Notes: generated by a model not told the origin, from the sequence alone. Shown: positions 46,508 to 56,680, counted from the stretch's first letter. The stretch is 64,000 nucleotides of DNA from Actinocrispum wychmicini (GCF_004345645.1 NZ_SLWS01000004.1:1-64000); one strand, 5' to 3'. Numbers and translations are program-made.

Positions 46508-47395
46508 ATGTCCGTCGAGGATGTCGTCGCCGGTTATCTCGATCATCTGGCGGTGGAGCGCGGCACCGCGCGCAACACCCTCGACAGCTACGCGCGCGAC
46601 CTGCGGCGGTACGCCGAACACTTGGGGGAGACCAAGTTCGACGCGGTCACCGAACGAGAAGTGGCCGCGTTCCTCGCCGTGCTGCGGGAAGGCGACGAGC
46701 AGCACCCTCCGCTCGCGGCGACATCCGCCGCCCGCGCACTGGTCGCGGTCCGCGGGTTGCACAAGTTCGCCGTGCGGGAAGGCGTTGTCGATCACGATCC
46801 GGCGCGGGACGTGAAGCCGCCGAACACCCCGAGGCGCCTGCCGAAGGCGCTGCCCGTGGACGACGTCCTGCGGCTGATCGAGGCACCGGCCGGGCTGCGG
46901 GACCGGGCGTTACTGGAACTCCTCTACTCCACCGGCGCCCGGATCTCCGAGGCCGTGGGCCTGGACATCGACGACATCGACGCGGAACAGCGAACCGTGC
47001 TGCTGGACGGCAAAGGCGGCAAACAACGCCTTGTCCCAGTTGGACGGCCGGCGCTGGCCGCGCTCGACGCGTATCTCGTGCGCGAACGCCCCGCACTCGT
47101 CCGGCGAGGAACCCCAGCGGTGTTCCTGAACCGGCGCGGTGGGCGGTTCTCCCGGCAAAGCGCCTGGCAGGTCCTGAAGGACTCGGCCGAACGGGTGGGA
47201 ATCACCACGATCGTGTCGCCGCACACCTTGCGTCACTCGTTTGCCACACACCTTATGGAAGGAGGCGCCGACGTTCGGGTGGTTCAGGAGCTTCTCGGCC
47301 ATGCGTCCGTAACCACAACGCAGATCTACACGCTAGTAACGGTGAACACGCTCCGCGAGGTGTACGCGACGGCGCACCCTCGTGCGAACGGGTAG
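46508..47395 (+). CDS. xerD: tyrosine recombinase XerD
   Basis: A 295-residue site-specific recombinase for chromosome dimer resolution. The N-terminal SAM-like domain is about 1-90. Catalytic residues are visible in STGARISEAVGL (Arg), SPHTLRHSFATHL (His-x-x-Arg), LLGHASVTTTQIYT (His and the nucleophile Tyr). It resumes the backbone order after the 31-kb insertion (Rv1701 position). Codon 135 (46910) is TTA. Confidence 0.95.
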   Translation: MSVEDVVAGYLDHLAVERGTARNTLDSYARDLRRYAEHLGETKFDAVTEREVAAFLAVLREGDEQHPPLAATSAARALVAVRGLHKFAVREGVVDHDPARDVKPPNTPRRLPKALPVDDVLRLIEAPAGLRDRALLELLYSTGARISEAVGLDIDDIDAEQRTVLLDGKGGKQRLVPVGRPALAALDAYLVRERPALVRRGTPAVFLNRRGGRFSRQSAWQVLKDSAERVGITTIVSPHTLRHSFATHLMEGGADVRVVQELLGHASVTTTQIYTLVTVNTLREVYATAHPRANG

Positions 47396-47431
47396 AACCT
47401 GGCAACTGGCAGACGGAGGGTGTGATTTGGG

Positions 47432-47908
47432 GTGGCCGACCCGACACTTGAGCAGTTCGACCTCACGGCCGTGCTGCACGCGCTCAGCGACCCGACTCGC
47501 CTGGCGGTGGTCGCCCAGCTCGACCACGTCGGCGAGATGTCCTGTGGCTGTCTGGACGTCTCGGTAGCCAAGTCCACCCTGTCGCAACATCTGCGCGTAC
47601 TCAGAGAAGCCGGTGTCACGCACACCAGACCGGACGGCAACCAGCGCTGGCTGTCGATCCGCCGGGAGGCACTGGACACGGAGTTCCCGAACCTGCTGGA
47701 CGCGGTTCTGGCCGCGCATTCACGCTCGACCCCCGTGTCGATGGTCAACGCGGCAAGCACGTCGTCCGCGTCGATGACTGAGGTCGTGAGCAGGTCTTCC
47801 GTGCCGATGGTCGACGCTGTGAGCAGGCAGTCCGCGCAGGTGCTCGACTCCGCGAGCAGGTCTGTCGCACCGATGGTCGAGTCCGCGCCGATGCTCGACC
47901 CCTGCTGA
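47432..47908 (+). CDS. ArsR-family regulator with 11-residue repeat tail
   Basis: A 158-residue product. Residues 1-95 form an ArsR-like winged helix (VLHALSDPTRLAVVAQL, CLDVSVAKSTLSQHLRVL, RREAL). A metal-site cysteine pair is not evident, although CGC occurs at 38-40. Residues 103-157 are five degenerate 11-residue repeats rich in Ser, Val and Met. After the TGA the repeat pattern continues in the +1 frame as DGSAPTLDSAST followed by a stop at about 47943, so the natural tail may have been longer. The GTG start has GGAGGG well upstream. Confidence 0.82.
   Translation: MADPTLEQFDLTAVLHALSDPTRLAVVAQLDHVGEMSCGCLDVSVAKSTLSQHLRVLREAGVTHTRPDGNQRWLSIRREALDTEFPNLLDAVLAAHSRSTPVSMVNAASTSSASMTEVVSRSSVPMVDAVSRQSAQVLDSASRSVAPMVESAPMLDPC
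47738..47902 (+). repeat. five 33-bp coding repeats in the ArsR-type gene
   Basis: Units SMVNAASTSSA, SMTEVVSRSSV, PMVDAVSRQSA, QVLDSASRSVA and PMVESAPMLDP align on an 11-residue period. A partial sixth follows out of frame. The degenerate but in-frame pattern points to expansion during the gene's history. Confidence 0.8.
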
Positions 47909-47971
47909 CGGGTCTGCGCCGACGCTCGACTCTGCCAGCACGTAATCTGACCTGTTCCCCGGCGAGGCGCG

Positions 47972-48000
47972 TTGCCGCCTGGCAAGGTCGCCCTTAGGCT
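47972..48000 (+). promoter_or_regulatory. putative parA promoter
   Basis: TTGCCG (47972-47977), 17-base spacer, TAGGCT (47995-48000). Transcription would start near 48007, leaving a short leader with AAGGAG before the ATG at 48035. Confidence 0.55.
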
Positions 48001-48034
48001 GCGCCCAGACCGGACGACAAGGAGCTAGGTCGGC

Positions 48035-49378
48035 ATGTCGACATTCGAGTCAGCGGCGCAGCCTTACGGCGTGCCGGGGCACGCCTCGGCAGAGCCGTAC
48101 ACACCGTACCCGCAGGCCTCCGCGCCGCAGCCACAGTACGAGCCGCCCACCTACCAGCAGCCCGTCCAGCCCCAGCAGCCCGCCTACCAGCAGCCCGGCC
48201 AGCCGGAATACCAGCAGCCCGGCCAGCCGCCGTACGAGCAGCCGCCGCAGCCTGCCTACCAGCAGCCGGCCCAGCCGCAGTACGAACAGCCGGTCGAACC
48301 CGCTTACCAGCAGCCGGTGCAACCGCAGTACCAGCAGCCGCCAGTGGAGCCGCAGTACCCACCGCCTGGTCAGCAGTATCCGCAGCCGCAGTACGAGCAA
48401 CCGCGGCCCCAGCCGGATCCCGTTCCACCTGTTCAGCCCCAGCGGGCCAGCATTTCGGCGCCGCCCCGACCGAGCGAGGAAGACCTGAGTCTGCCAGCCA
48501 AGGCCGCACCGGACACCGACGAGGAGGACCCGTCGAGTGGCCCGGACGGCGCGATCGGCCCGACCGGCCGCCCGCGCCGGCATGTGCCCGAGCCGGCGAC
48601 GCTGCCGCAGCACGGTCCCGCGAAGGTCCTGGCGATCTGCAACCAGAAGGGCGGTGTGGGCAAGACCACGTCGACCATCAACCTGGGCGCGGCGCTCGCC
48701 GAGTACGGCAGGCGGGTGCTGCTCGTCGACTTCGACCCGCAGGGCGCGTTGTCGGTCGGCCTGGGCATCCCGGCGCACTCGCTGGAGCAGACGATCTACA
48801 ACGTGATCATCGAGCGGTCGGTCGAGGTGGACGAGGTCGTCATCCGGACCGTCGTCGACGACATGGACCTGCTGCCCAGCAACATCGACCTGTCCGCGGC
48901 CGAGGTCCAGCTCGTCGCCGAGGTCGGCCGGGAGCACACGCTGCTGCGCACGTTGCGTCCGGTGCTGGACAAGTACGACTACATCCTGGTGGACTGCCAG
49001 CCGTCGCTGGGGTTGCTCACAGTGAACGCCCTGGCCGCGGCCGACGGCGTCCTGATCCCCCTGGAGTGTGAGTTCTTCAGCCTGCGTGGTGCCGCGCTGT
49101 TGATCGACACCATTCAAAAAGTACGCGAACGGCTGAACCCGAAGCTGGAGATCACCGGCATCCTCGCCACCATGTTCGACCCGCGTACGCTGCACTCACG
49201 CGAGGTGATGGCCCGCGTTGTGGAGGCGTTCGGGGATATCGTGTTCGACACCGTGATCAACAGAACTGTCCGCTTTCCGGAGACCACGGTCGCCGGCGAG
49301 CCGATCACCCGCTGGGCGCCGCGGTCGGCTGGTGCGAAGGCATACCGCGCGCTCGCCCGCGAGGTGATCGCCAGGTGA
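48035..49378 (+). CDS. ParA/Soj-family ATPase with Pro/Gln-rich N-terminal extension
   Basis: A 447-residue protein. Residues 1-145 are disordered and built from Tyr-Gln-Gln-Pro-type repeats (YQQPVQPQ, YEQPPQP). The ATPase core starts near 195 with the deviant Walker A NQKGGVGKTTS, followed by LLVDFDPQGALSVGLG and YDYILVDCQPSLGLLT. It has the place of Rv1708, next to the condensin genes, and is distinct from the parA near the origin. Likely role: positioning of a cellular cargo or DNA region. The tail may mediate phase behaviour or partner binding (inference). Confidence 0.92.
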   Translation: MSTFESAAQPYGVPGHASAEPYTPYPQASAPQPQYEPPTYQQPVQPQQPAYQQPGQPEYQQPGQPPYEQPPQPAYQQPAQPQYEQPVEPAYQQPVQPQYQQPPVEPQYPPPGQQYPQPQYEQPRPQPDPVPPVQPQRASISAPPRPSEEDLSLPAKAAPDTDEEDPSSGPDGAIGPTGRPRRHVPEPATLPQHGPAKVLAICNQKGGVGKTTSTINLGAALAEYGRRVLLVDFDPQGALSVGLGIPAHSLEQTIYNVIIERSVEVDEVVIRTVVDDMDLLPSNIDLSAAEVQLVAEVGREHTLLRTLRPVLDKYDYILVDCQPSLGLLTVNALAAADGVLIPLECEFFSLRGAALLIDTIQKVRERLNPKLEITGILATMFDPRTLHSREVMARVVEAFGDIVFDTVINRTVRFPETTVAGEPITRWAPRSAGAKAYRALAREVIAR

Positions 49379-49695
49379 CCCGTCGCGCCCCCCTGCCGGG
49401 CGCGGCCGAGCTCTTCCGCCCAACGACCCCACCGACGTCGGACACCCCTCGTCCGCGGGTGGACCGAGGCGGCTCGCCGCGCCAGAAACACGACACGAAG
49501 ATCACGGTCTACGTGTCCGACGAAGAACTTCTCGCCCTGGAACAGGCCCGCCTGTCCCTGCGCGCCCGGCACGGGCTCGCGGTCGACCGTGGCCGCGTGG
49601 TCCGTGAGGCGATCGCGGTGCTCCTGGCCGACTTGGAGGAGTACGGCGAGGAATCCATGCTCGTCCGAAGGCTCCGCCAGGAATCGGGGCAGTGA
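49375..49695 (+). CDS. small ribbon-helix-helix-like partner of the ParA ATPase
   Basis: A 106-residue protein. The first 35 residues are Pro/Arg-rich, a feature of peptides that stimulate ParA ATPases. The rest has the beta-helix-helix pattern TKITVYVSDEELLALEQAR, then VVREAIAVLLADLEEY. The GTG overlaps the parA stop and the gene's end overlaps scpA, so it lies within one translated unit. By analogy with other ParA modules it could be the cargo or DNA adaptor. This is inference. Confidence 0.78.
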   Translation: MTRRAPLPGAAELFRPTTPPTSDTPRPRVDRGGSPRQKHDTKITVYVSDEELLALEQARLSLRARHGLAVDRGRVVREAIAVLLADLEEYGEESMLVRRLRQESGQ

Positions 49696-50537
49696 CAATA
49701 AGTTCTGTGTCCGAGGATCCCGCCGCCGCACCGACCGCATCGAAGTTCACCGTCAAGCTGGCGAACTTCGAAGGGCCGTTCGACCTGCTGCTGCAACTGA
49801 TCTCGCAGCACGAGATGGACGTCACCGAGGTCGCCCTGCACCGGGTCACCGACGACTTCATCGCGTACATCCGTGCCCTCGGCAAGGACTTCGACCTCGA
49901 CGAGACCACGGAGTTCCTGGTGGTCGCGGCCACCCTCCTGGACCTGAAAGCGGCCCGGCTCCTGCCGGCGGGGGACGTCGAGGACGAAGAGGACCTGGCC
50001 CTGCTCGAAGCCCGCGACCTGCTGTTCGCGCGCCTCCTGCAGTACCGGGCGTACAAACAGGTCGCGGCCCTCTTCGCCGAACTGGAAGCCAACGCTCTGC
50101 GGCGCTACCCACGGTCGGTCGCGCTGGAGGAGCGGTACACAGCGCTGTTGCCCGAGGTGATGCTCGGCGTCACCCCGGAGAAGTTCGCGGAGATAGCGGC
50201 GGCCGTGTTCCGCCCGAAACCGCCACCCACGGTCAACCTCGACCACCTGCACATGGGCAAGGTCTCGGTCCGGGAAACCGCGGCCATGCTCCGGATCCGA
50301 CTGGCCGCGGCGGGCACGGCCACCTTCGCGGAACTGGTCGCCGACTGCGAGCACACCATGGACGTGGTCGCCCGGTTCCTGGCACTGCTGGAGCTGTACC
50401 GCGAAGCGACTGTGCTGTTCGAGCAGGACGAACCCCTGGGTTCGCTGCGCGTGACCTGGACCGGCGGAACAGTCGAGGAAGCCACCGCGGCGGCCGAAGC
50501 ATCCCGGGCCAGCACCGAAGAAGAGGAGTACGGGTGA
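49692..50537 (+). CDS. scpA: segregation and condensation protein A
   Basis: A 281-residue kleisin. The N-terminal SMC-binding helices include FEGPFDLLLQLISQHEMDV, and EFLVVAATLLDLKAARLLP and the C-terminal winged helix (VSVRETAAMLRIRL) are typical. It bridges Smc heads with ScpB. GTG start overlaps the upstream stop, and the scpB start overlaps its own. Standard length apart from a short acidic tail. Confidence 0.95.
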   Translation: MTISSVSEDPAAAPTASKFTVKLANFEGPFDLLLQLISQHEMDVTEVALHRVTDDFIAYIRALGKDFDLDETTEFLVVAATLLDLKAARLLPAGDVEDEEDLALLEARDLLFARLLQYRAYKQVAALFAELEANALRRYPRSVALEERYTALLPEVMLGVTPEKFAEIAAAVFRPKPPPTVNLDHLHMGKVSVRETAAMLRIRLAAAGTATFAELVADCEHTMDVVARFLALLELYREATVLFEQDEPLGSLRVTWTGGTVEEATAAAEASRASTEEEEYG

Positions 50538-51526
50538 CCACGCCCCCATCACCCCCTGAATCAGATTCGCCCCCGACCGAGAAAGCTGAACCTGATTCGG
50601 CGAACTCGGCCGAGACCGAATCAGACTCGGTCACCGACGGCGAACCTCCTGTCGCCGGGGCCCACCCCTCCGACCCGGAGCCGACTGGCCCGGAGCCCGC
50701 CGACCAGGAGTCGGCGGAGTCTGAGCCGGTCGGGCCGGAGTTCGTCGGGCCGGAGTCCGCCCCCGCTGATGCCCAGCCCGCTGGGTCCGAGTCCTCCGAG
50801 GTCGAGCCCGCTGGGATCGAGTCCCCCGAGGTCGAGCCCGCTGGGTCCGAGTCCGCTGAGGTCGAGCCCGCTGATGCCCAGCCTGCTGGGTCCGATTCCC
50901 CCGGGGTCGAGCCCGCCGAGGCCGAGCCCGATCCGGCGGACCAGGCCGGCGAAGAGGGCACCACCACCTCCGACCTGCCGGATCTCAGCGCGGACCCCGC
51001 TCTCCACGCCGCCCTTGAAGCCCTCCTGCTGGTCATCGACGGCCCGGCCGAGGAGGAGAGCCTGGCCGACGCCCTCGACCAGCCGGTCAAACGCGTCCGC
51101 GAGGCCCTGGAAGCCCTGGCCGAGCACTATCACGTCCACGATCGGGGCATCGACCTGCGGAATGTCGGCGGCGGCTGGCGGTTTTACACGCGGGACCGGT
51201 TCGCGCCGTTCGTGGAGAAGCTCCTGCTCGGCGGGCAGCGCGCCAAGTTGACCAGGGCCGCGTTGGAGTCCCTTGCCGTCATCGCGTACCGCCAGCCTGT
51301 GACCAGGGCACGGGTCGCGGCTGTGCGTGGGGTGAACGTCGACGGGGTGATCCGGACGCTGCTTGTGCGGGGGCTGATCGAGGAGACCGGCACGGACCGG
51401 GACACTGGTGGCATCCTTTACCGGACGACCGAACTTTTCCTGGAGCGGTTGGGGCTGTCCTCGTTGGAGGATCTGCCACCGATCGCCCCCCTGTTGCCTG
51501 AAGTGGATGCGATCGACGATGTCTGA
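50534..51526 (+). CDS. scpB: segregation and condensation protein B with acidic repeat extension
   Basis: A 330-residue protein. Residues 1-150 are a highly acidic Glu/Pro/Ser extension with 8-10 residue repeats (VEPAGSES, VEPADAQP). The conserved tandem winged-helix ScpB domain begins near 153 (LHAALEALLLVIDGPAEEE) and continues through RAALESLAVIAYRQPVTRA and GLIEETGTDRD. ScpB normally lacks such an extension. It overlaps scpA by GTGA and rluB by 8 bp. Confidence 0.94.
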   Translation: MTTPPSPPESDSPPTEKAEPDSANSAETESDSVTDGEPPVAGAHPSDPEPTGPEPADQESAESEPVGPEFVGPESAPADAQPAGSESSEVEPAGIESPEVEPAGSESAEVEPADAQPAGSDSPGVEPAEAEPDPADQAGEEGTTTSDLPDLSADPALHAALEALLLVIDGPAEEESLADALDQPVKRVREALEALAEHYHVHDRGIDLRNVGGGWRFYTRDRFAPFVEKLLLGGQRAKLTRAALESLAVIAYRQPVTRARVAAVRGVNVDGVIRTLLVRGLIEETGTDRDTGGILYRTTELFLERLGLSSLEDLPPIAPLLPEVDAIDDV

Positions 51527-52268
51527 AAGCCCGGAGGGTGTCCGGCTGCAGAAAGTGCTGTCCAAGGCGGGGGTGGCGAGCCGGCGGGCGGCGGAGGACC
51601 TGATCGCCGAGGGCCGGGTCAGTGTGGACGGCAAGGTGGTGCGCGAGTTCGGCACCCGGGTCGACCCGGTCAACGCCGTGATCCACGTGGACGGCGTGCG
51701 GGTCGTGCTCAGCGAGGACCTGGTGTATCTCGCGTTCAACAAGCCGGTCGGGGTGTACAGCACGATGACCGACGACCGCGGCCGGCCGTGTGTCGGCGAC
51801 TACATACACAAGTACGAACGGAACGCCAACGCGGGCATCTTCCACGTCGGTCGCCTTGACGCCGACACCGAGGGCCTGCTGCTGCTCACCAATGACGGCG
51901 ACCTGGGGCACCGGTTGACGCACCCGTCGTTCGAGGTGCCCAAGACGTACCTGGCCGAGGTGCCCGGCCCGATCCCGCGCGATCTCGGCCGGCGACTCCG
52001 GGACGGGGTGGAGCTCGATGACGGGTTCGCGAAGGCGGACTCGTTCAAACTCGTCGACTCGCTGCCGGGCAAGGCAACCGTGGAGATCGTCCTGCACGAG
52101 GGCCGCAAGCACATTGTCCGCCGGCTGCTCGCCGAGGTCGGGCACCCGGTGCAGCGGCTGGTGCGGACGGCGGTGGGCGACATCCGGCTGGGCAACCAGC
52201 GACCGGGCACGCTGCGCGCGTTGACCAGGGCCGAGGTGGGTGCCTTGTTCAACGCGGTCGGCCTGTGA
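51519..52268 (+). CDS. rluB: 23S rRNA pseudouridine synthase, RluB type
   Basis: A 249-residue enzyme. The S4 RNA-binding domain is about 7-60 (RLQKVLSKAGVASRRAAEDLI). The catalytic Asp is in GRLDADTEGLLLLTNDG, and HEGRKHIVRRLL is the C-terminal RsuA/RluB motif. Its place after scpB is the same as Rv1711. The ATG at 51519 overlaps scpB, and the stop overlaps the following RibD-like gene. Target inferred as the 23S helix modified by RluB. Confidence 0.93.
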   Translation: MSESPEGVRLQKVLSKAGVASRRAAEDLIAEGRVSVDGKVVREFGTRVDPVNAVIHVDGVRVVLSEDLVYLAFNKPVGVYSTMTDDRGRPCVGDYIHKYERNANAGIFHVGRLDADTEGLLLLTNDGDLGHRLTHPSFEVPKTYLAEVPGPIPRDLGRRLRDGVELDDGFAKADSFKLVDSLPGKATVEIVLHEGRKHIVRRLLAEVGHPVQRLVRTAVGDIRLGNQRPGTLRALTRAEVGALFNAVGL

Positions 52269-53281
52269 GGCCGTACACCATCCTCAGCGTCGCGATGTCG
52301 GTCGACGGCTACATCGACGACGCCACCGACGAACGCCTGATCCTGTCCAACGACGCCGACTGGGACCGGGTGGACGAGCTGCGGGCCGGCAGCGACGCGA
52401 TCCTGGTCGGCGCCAACACGATCCGCGCCGACAACCCCCGGCTCAAGGTCCGTTCCGAGCGGCGCCGGGCCGAGCGGGAGGCCCGTGGCCTGCCCGCGAA
52501 CCCGTTGCGGGTGACCGTCACCGGGTCCGGCGACATCGACCCGGCCGCGAACTTCTTCGCCGACGACCACCACGTGGTGTACCAGGGCGCATCACTGTCC
52601 ACTGTGGTCAGTGAGCTGTTCGGCAGGGGAGTGCGCCGGCTCATGGTGGAGGGCGGCAGCGCCGTGCACACCGCGTTCCTCACCCAAGGCCTGGCCGACG
52701 AGCTGCTGCTCGCGGTGGCGCCCATCTTCGTCGGGGACCGGAAAGCGCCCCGGTTCGTCAACGACGGCACGTTCCCGGTCGGGCGGATGGTCCTCGGTGA
52801 CGTGTCCAGAGTCGGTGATGTGACTGTGCTGCAGTACTTTCCCGACGCCGACCGGTACTGGCTGCGGCAGTGCGTCGAGGAGTCACGCAAGTGCCCGCCC
52901 TCGGACACCGCGTATCCCGTCGGCGCCGTGATCATCGACGTCGACGGTACCGAGATCGCGCGCGGCTACTCCCGGGAGACCGATCCGATCTCGCACGCCG
53001 AAGAAGTCGCGCTCACCAAAGCCGCCGGGGACCCCAGGCTGTCGACCGCGACCATCTACAGCTCGCTGGAACCGTGCAGCACAAGGAAATCCCGACCTCG
53101 TTCCTGTACACAGTGGATAATCGACGTAGGCCTCCCCAAGGTTGTGTTCGGCCTGCGCGAGCCGTCCCGCTTCGTTGTCGGTGAAGGCGCGGAACGGCTC
53201 GCGGCCGCCGGTGTGGAAGTTGTCGAACGGGCGGACCTCGCCGACGAGGTCAGGCAGGTAAGTCCGCTGTACTCCGCATGA
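52265..53281 (+). CDS. RibD-like enzyme with reductase-deaminase domain order
   Basis: A 338-residue fusion. The N-terminal half (1-205) is a RibD C-terminal/dihydrofolate-reductase-like domain (LSVAMSVDGYIDD, ILVGANTIRADNPRL, RRLMVEGGSAVHTAFL). The C-terminal part (about 210-338) is a zinc cytidine-deaminase-like domain with SHAEEVAL and LEPCSTRKSRPRSC. Classical RibD has the deaminase first. Use in riboflavin synthesis or in another pteridine- or nucleoside-like pathway cannot be decided. The GTG overlaps the rluB stop. The 3' end overlaps the phosphatase by 32 bp. Confidence 0.88.
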   Translation: MRPYTILSVAMSVDGYIDDATDERLILSNDADWDRVDELRAGSDAILVGANTIRADNPRLKVRSERRRAEREARGLPANPLRVTVTGSGDIDPAANFFADDHHVVYQGASLSTVVSELFGRGVRRLMVEGGSAVHTAFLTQGLADELLLAVAPIFVGDRKAPRFVNDGTFPVGRMVLGDVSRVGDVTVLQYFPDADRYWLRQCVEESRKCPPSDTAYPVGAVIIDVDGTEIARGYSRETDPISHAEEVALTKAAGDPRLSTATIYSSLEPCSTRKSRPRSCTQWIIDVGLPKVVFGLREPSRFVVGEGAERLAAAGVEVVERADLADEVRQVSPLYSA

Positions 53282-53696
53282 TCCACCTGCGCTGCCACGG
53301 AGTTTCCACGGCCTTGGGGTGATAGTTGACTCGCGTCCACGCCACCGCTTCGGCGGGCGCGACCCCGGCAAGCACGGCGAGAACGGACATCACCGTGCCC
53401 GTCCGCCCGATACCGCCGCCACACGCCACTTCCACGGCCTCGCCCGCCTTGGCGCGCTCATGCAGCCCGCGGATGAGGACAAGAGCCCGCGCGGAGTCGC
53501 GCGGCAGCAGGAAATCGGGCCACTCGATCCAGTCGTGCGCCCACTCGATGGTGTACTTTTCGCGCATCTTCTTGGAGCCCAGGTACAGGCCGTACTCCGG
53601 TGACGGTCCGGCCGGTGTGGGATTGCGCAGCCCTCGGCCACGGACCCAGCTCCCGTCGGGGAGCCGGACCGCACCAGGCAGTGCCGAATCAGTCAT
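53250..53696 (-). CDS. protein-tyrosine/dual-specificity phosphatase-like protein
   Basis: A 148-residue protein. The signature loop C-x5-R reads VACGGGIGRTGTVM, with the usual general-acid region upstream (DWIEWPDFLLP). The two halves of the short protein fit the minimal DSP fold. It is convergent with and overlaps the RibD-like gene by 32 bp and starts 48 bp from the divergent unknown gene. The substrate is unknown. Confidence 0.85.
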   Translation of the reverse strand: MTDSALPGAVRLPDGSWVRGRGLRNPTPAGPSPEYGLYLGSKKMREKYTIEWAHDWIEWPDFLLPRDSARALVLIRGLHERAKAGEAVEVACGGGIGRTGTVMSVLAVLAGVAPAEAVAWTRVNYHPKAVETPWQRRWIMRSTADLPA

Positions 53697-53744
53697 GATT
53701 CATGGTGCCACGAAATTGTCGGTGCCGTACGCCATGATGCCCTC

Positions 53745-54847
53745 ATGAGAACAATGATGAGCGGCGAAGCCCACGTCCACTATGGCCAGATCTACGTGGA
53801 GAGCGCGGATCACGCGCCGGACCTTGGCATGTGTTTCGGCGGCCAACGCAACGGCCTGTGTGGCGCGGCCATGCCTGGCGTGTTGTTCATGATCACCGGT
53901 CGGCACACGGGCACAGTCGGCTTCACCGTGGAGGTCCATGAATCGCCGCCGCCTCCGGACGACAGGTGGGAGGAGGTCGTCGAGGTCTCCTACCGCCCCC
54001 GTGGCGAGGCCGCGCTCGTCACGTGGGGCGGCGAGCACGGGTGGCCGCTCGAACTGGCGGAGACCGACTACCGCGTCCGGTACTGCGGCAGCGGGATGGA
54101 CGCCGCCCGAGCCCAGGACTCGCGGTGGGACGATGAGCCCGAAGTCGACCGGTACCTGCTGCAGTTCTGGCCCGCGCCGCCCGAGGCGGACCGGATAGTG
54201 AAGGAGACCAGCGAACAAGCCGCCTACTGGCACGCGTTCGCGCGTGAGCAGCCGCCGCCACCTCCGCCGCCGACGCCGGAGGAGATCGCCGAGGCCGAGC
54301 GGCTAGCCGCGGTCGAACGAGAACGCGAGGCCGAGGAGGCGAGCCGACGACGTGAGCTCAAGGACTGGGGTGGCCGGTTACCCAGCGAGCGCCTGCGCCA
54401 GTTACGTGGCGAGGCGCTGACGATCGTCGCTCTGGACCGCGACTTGGCCGAGGCCATCGCCGCGACGGATCCGGCTGCCCACAAGGAGATCGCGTACTGG
54501 GTGATCCGTCGTGTGCTCGCCGAGGCGCAGCTGACGGGTGTCGGCTGGATCGCGGATGCCCTGTCGGCGGTGGAACGTGGTGAGCCGTTGCCGTTCGGCG
54601 ACCGCGAAGGGTGGGATCATCTGCTGTCCGACCCGGATGTGCCGCGGACGCTCGTGACCACACTGGACCGCAGGTACGACAACGCTCTCCAGCAAGCGAT
54701 GGCGTTTCCGGCATTGTTGGCGGCGAGTGAGGAGGATCCGTTACGGGTTGTTTCCGGGCGCTGTACGCGGGTGTCGTCGCGTTCGGGCGGGACCGTTACA
54801 CGGTTCTGCTTGGGGAAGTCGGCGAGAAGTTGACGGGAGGTCGGTGA
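53745..54847 (+). CDS. unknown protein, frame broken near 3' end
   Basis: No family recognised. The N-terminal half is beta-rich (GVLFMITGRHTGTVGFTVEV). A Pro/Glu/Arg charged linker (PPPPPPPTPEEIAEAERLAA) precedes a helical C-terminal domain (YWVIRRVLAEAQLTGVGWI). The unbroken frame ends at 54833 in an arginine/serine-rich nonsense tail. From about 54757 the -1 frame reads ALYAGVVAFGRDRYTVLLGE and ends at 54847, which looks like the real C-terminus and implies one missing G in a G run. The gene has three TTA leucine codons (54378, 54402, 54741), far more than its neighbours. Confidence 0.7.
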
Positions 54848-54927
54848 GAAGTTGACCAAGTGAGGACAGGGTTTGGCCTGCGATTTTCATGGAGGTGAAC
54901 CGAAATGTTACTCCGTTCGAGTGACGG

Positions 54928-54967
54928 AGTGGTCTAGACCCTTGCGTTCGGAGTGGTCCAAACCACA
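54928..54967 (+). promoter_or_regulatory. two DasR-type operator sites upstream of the chitinase
   Basis: AGTGGTCTAGACCCTT (54928-54943) and AGTGGTCCAAACCACA (54952-54967) both follow the dre pattern TGGTCTAGACCA bound by the GlcNAc-responsive GntR regulator DasR of actinomycetes. They are 24 bp apart and 45-84 bp before the chitinase start. Control by a DasR homologue is therefore likely. Confidence 0.8.
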
Positions 54968-55011
54968 TCGTTCAGGCATCGTCTCTCACCCTGCCTTTTC
55001 CAAGGAGACCG

Positions 55012-56631
<1,620 letters not shown>

Positions 56632-56643
56632 AGTAGGCCACCT

Positions 56644-56680
56644 CGTGAGTGGCTGGGCCCCCGATACCCTGCCACTCACG
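56644..56680. terminator. chitinase terminator
   Basis: CGTGAGTGGC (56644-56653) pairs perfectly with GCCACTCACG (56671-56680), 12 bp after the chitinase stop. The distal arm also overlaps the end of the decayed regulator on the other strand. Confidence 0.7.

Noticed and set aside
48000..52300. parS-type site near the parA gene
   Set aside because: I looked for TGTTTCACGTGAAACA-like sequence and saw none, so no ParB-parS link is claimed.
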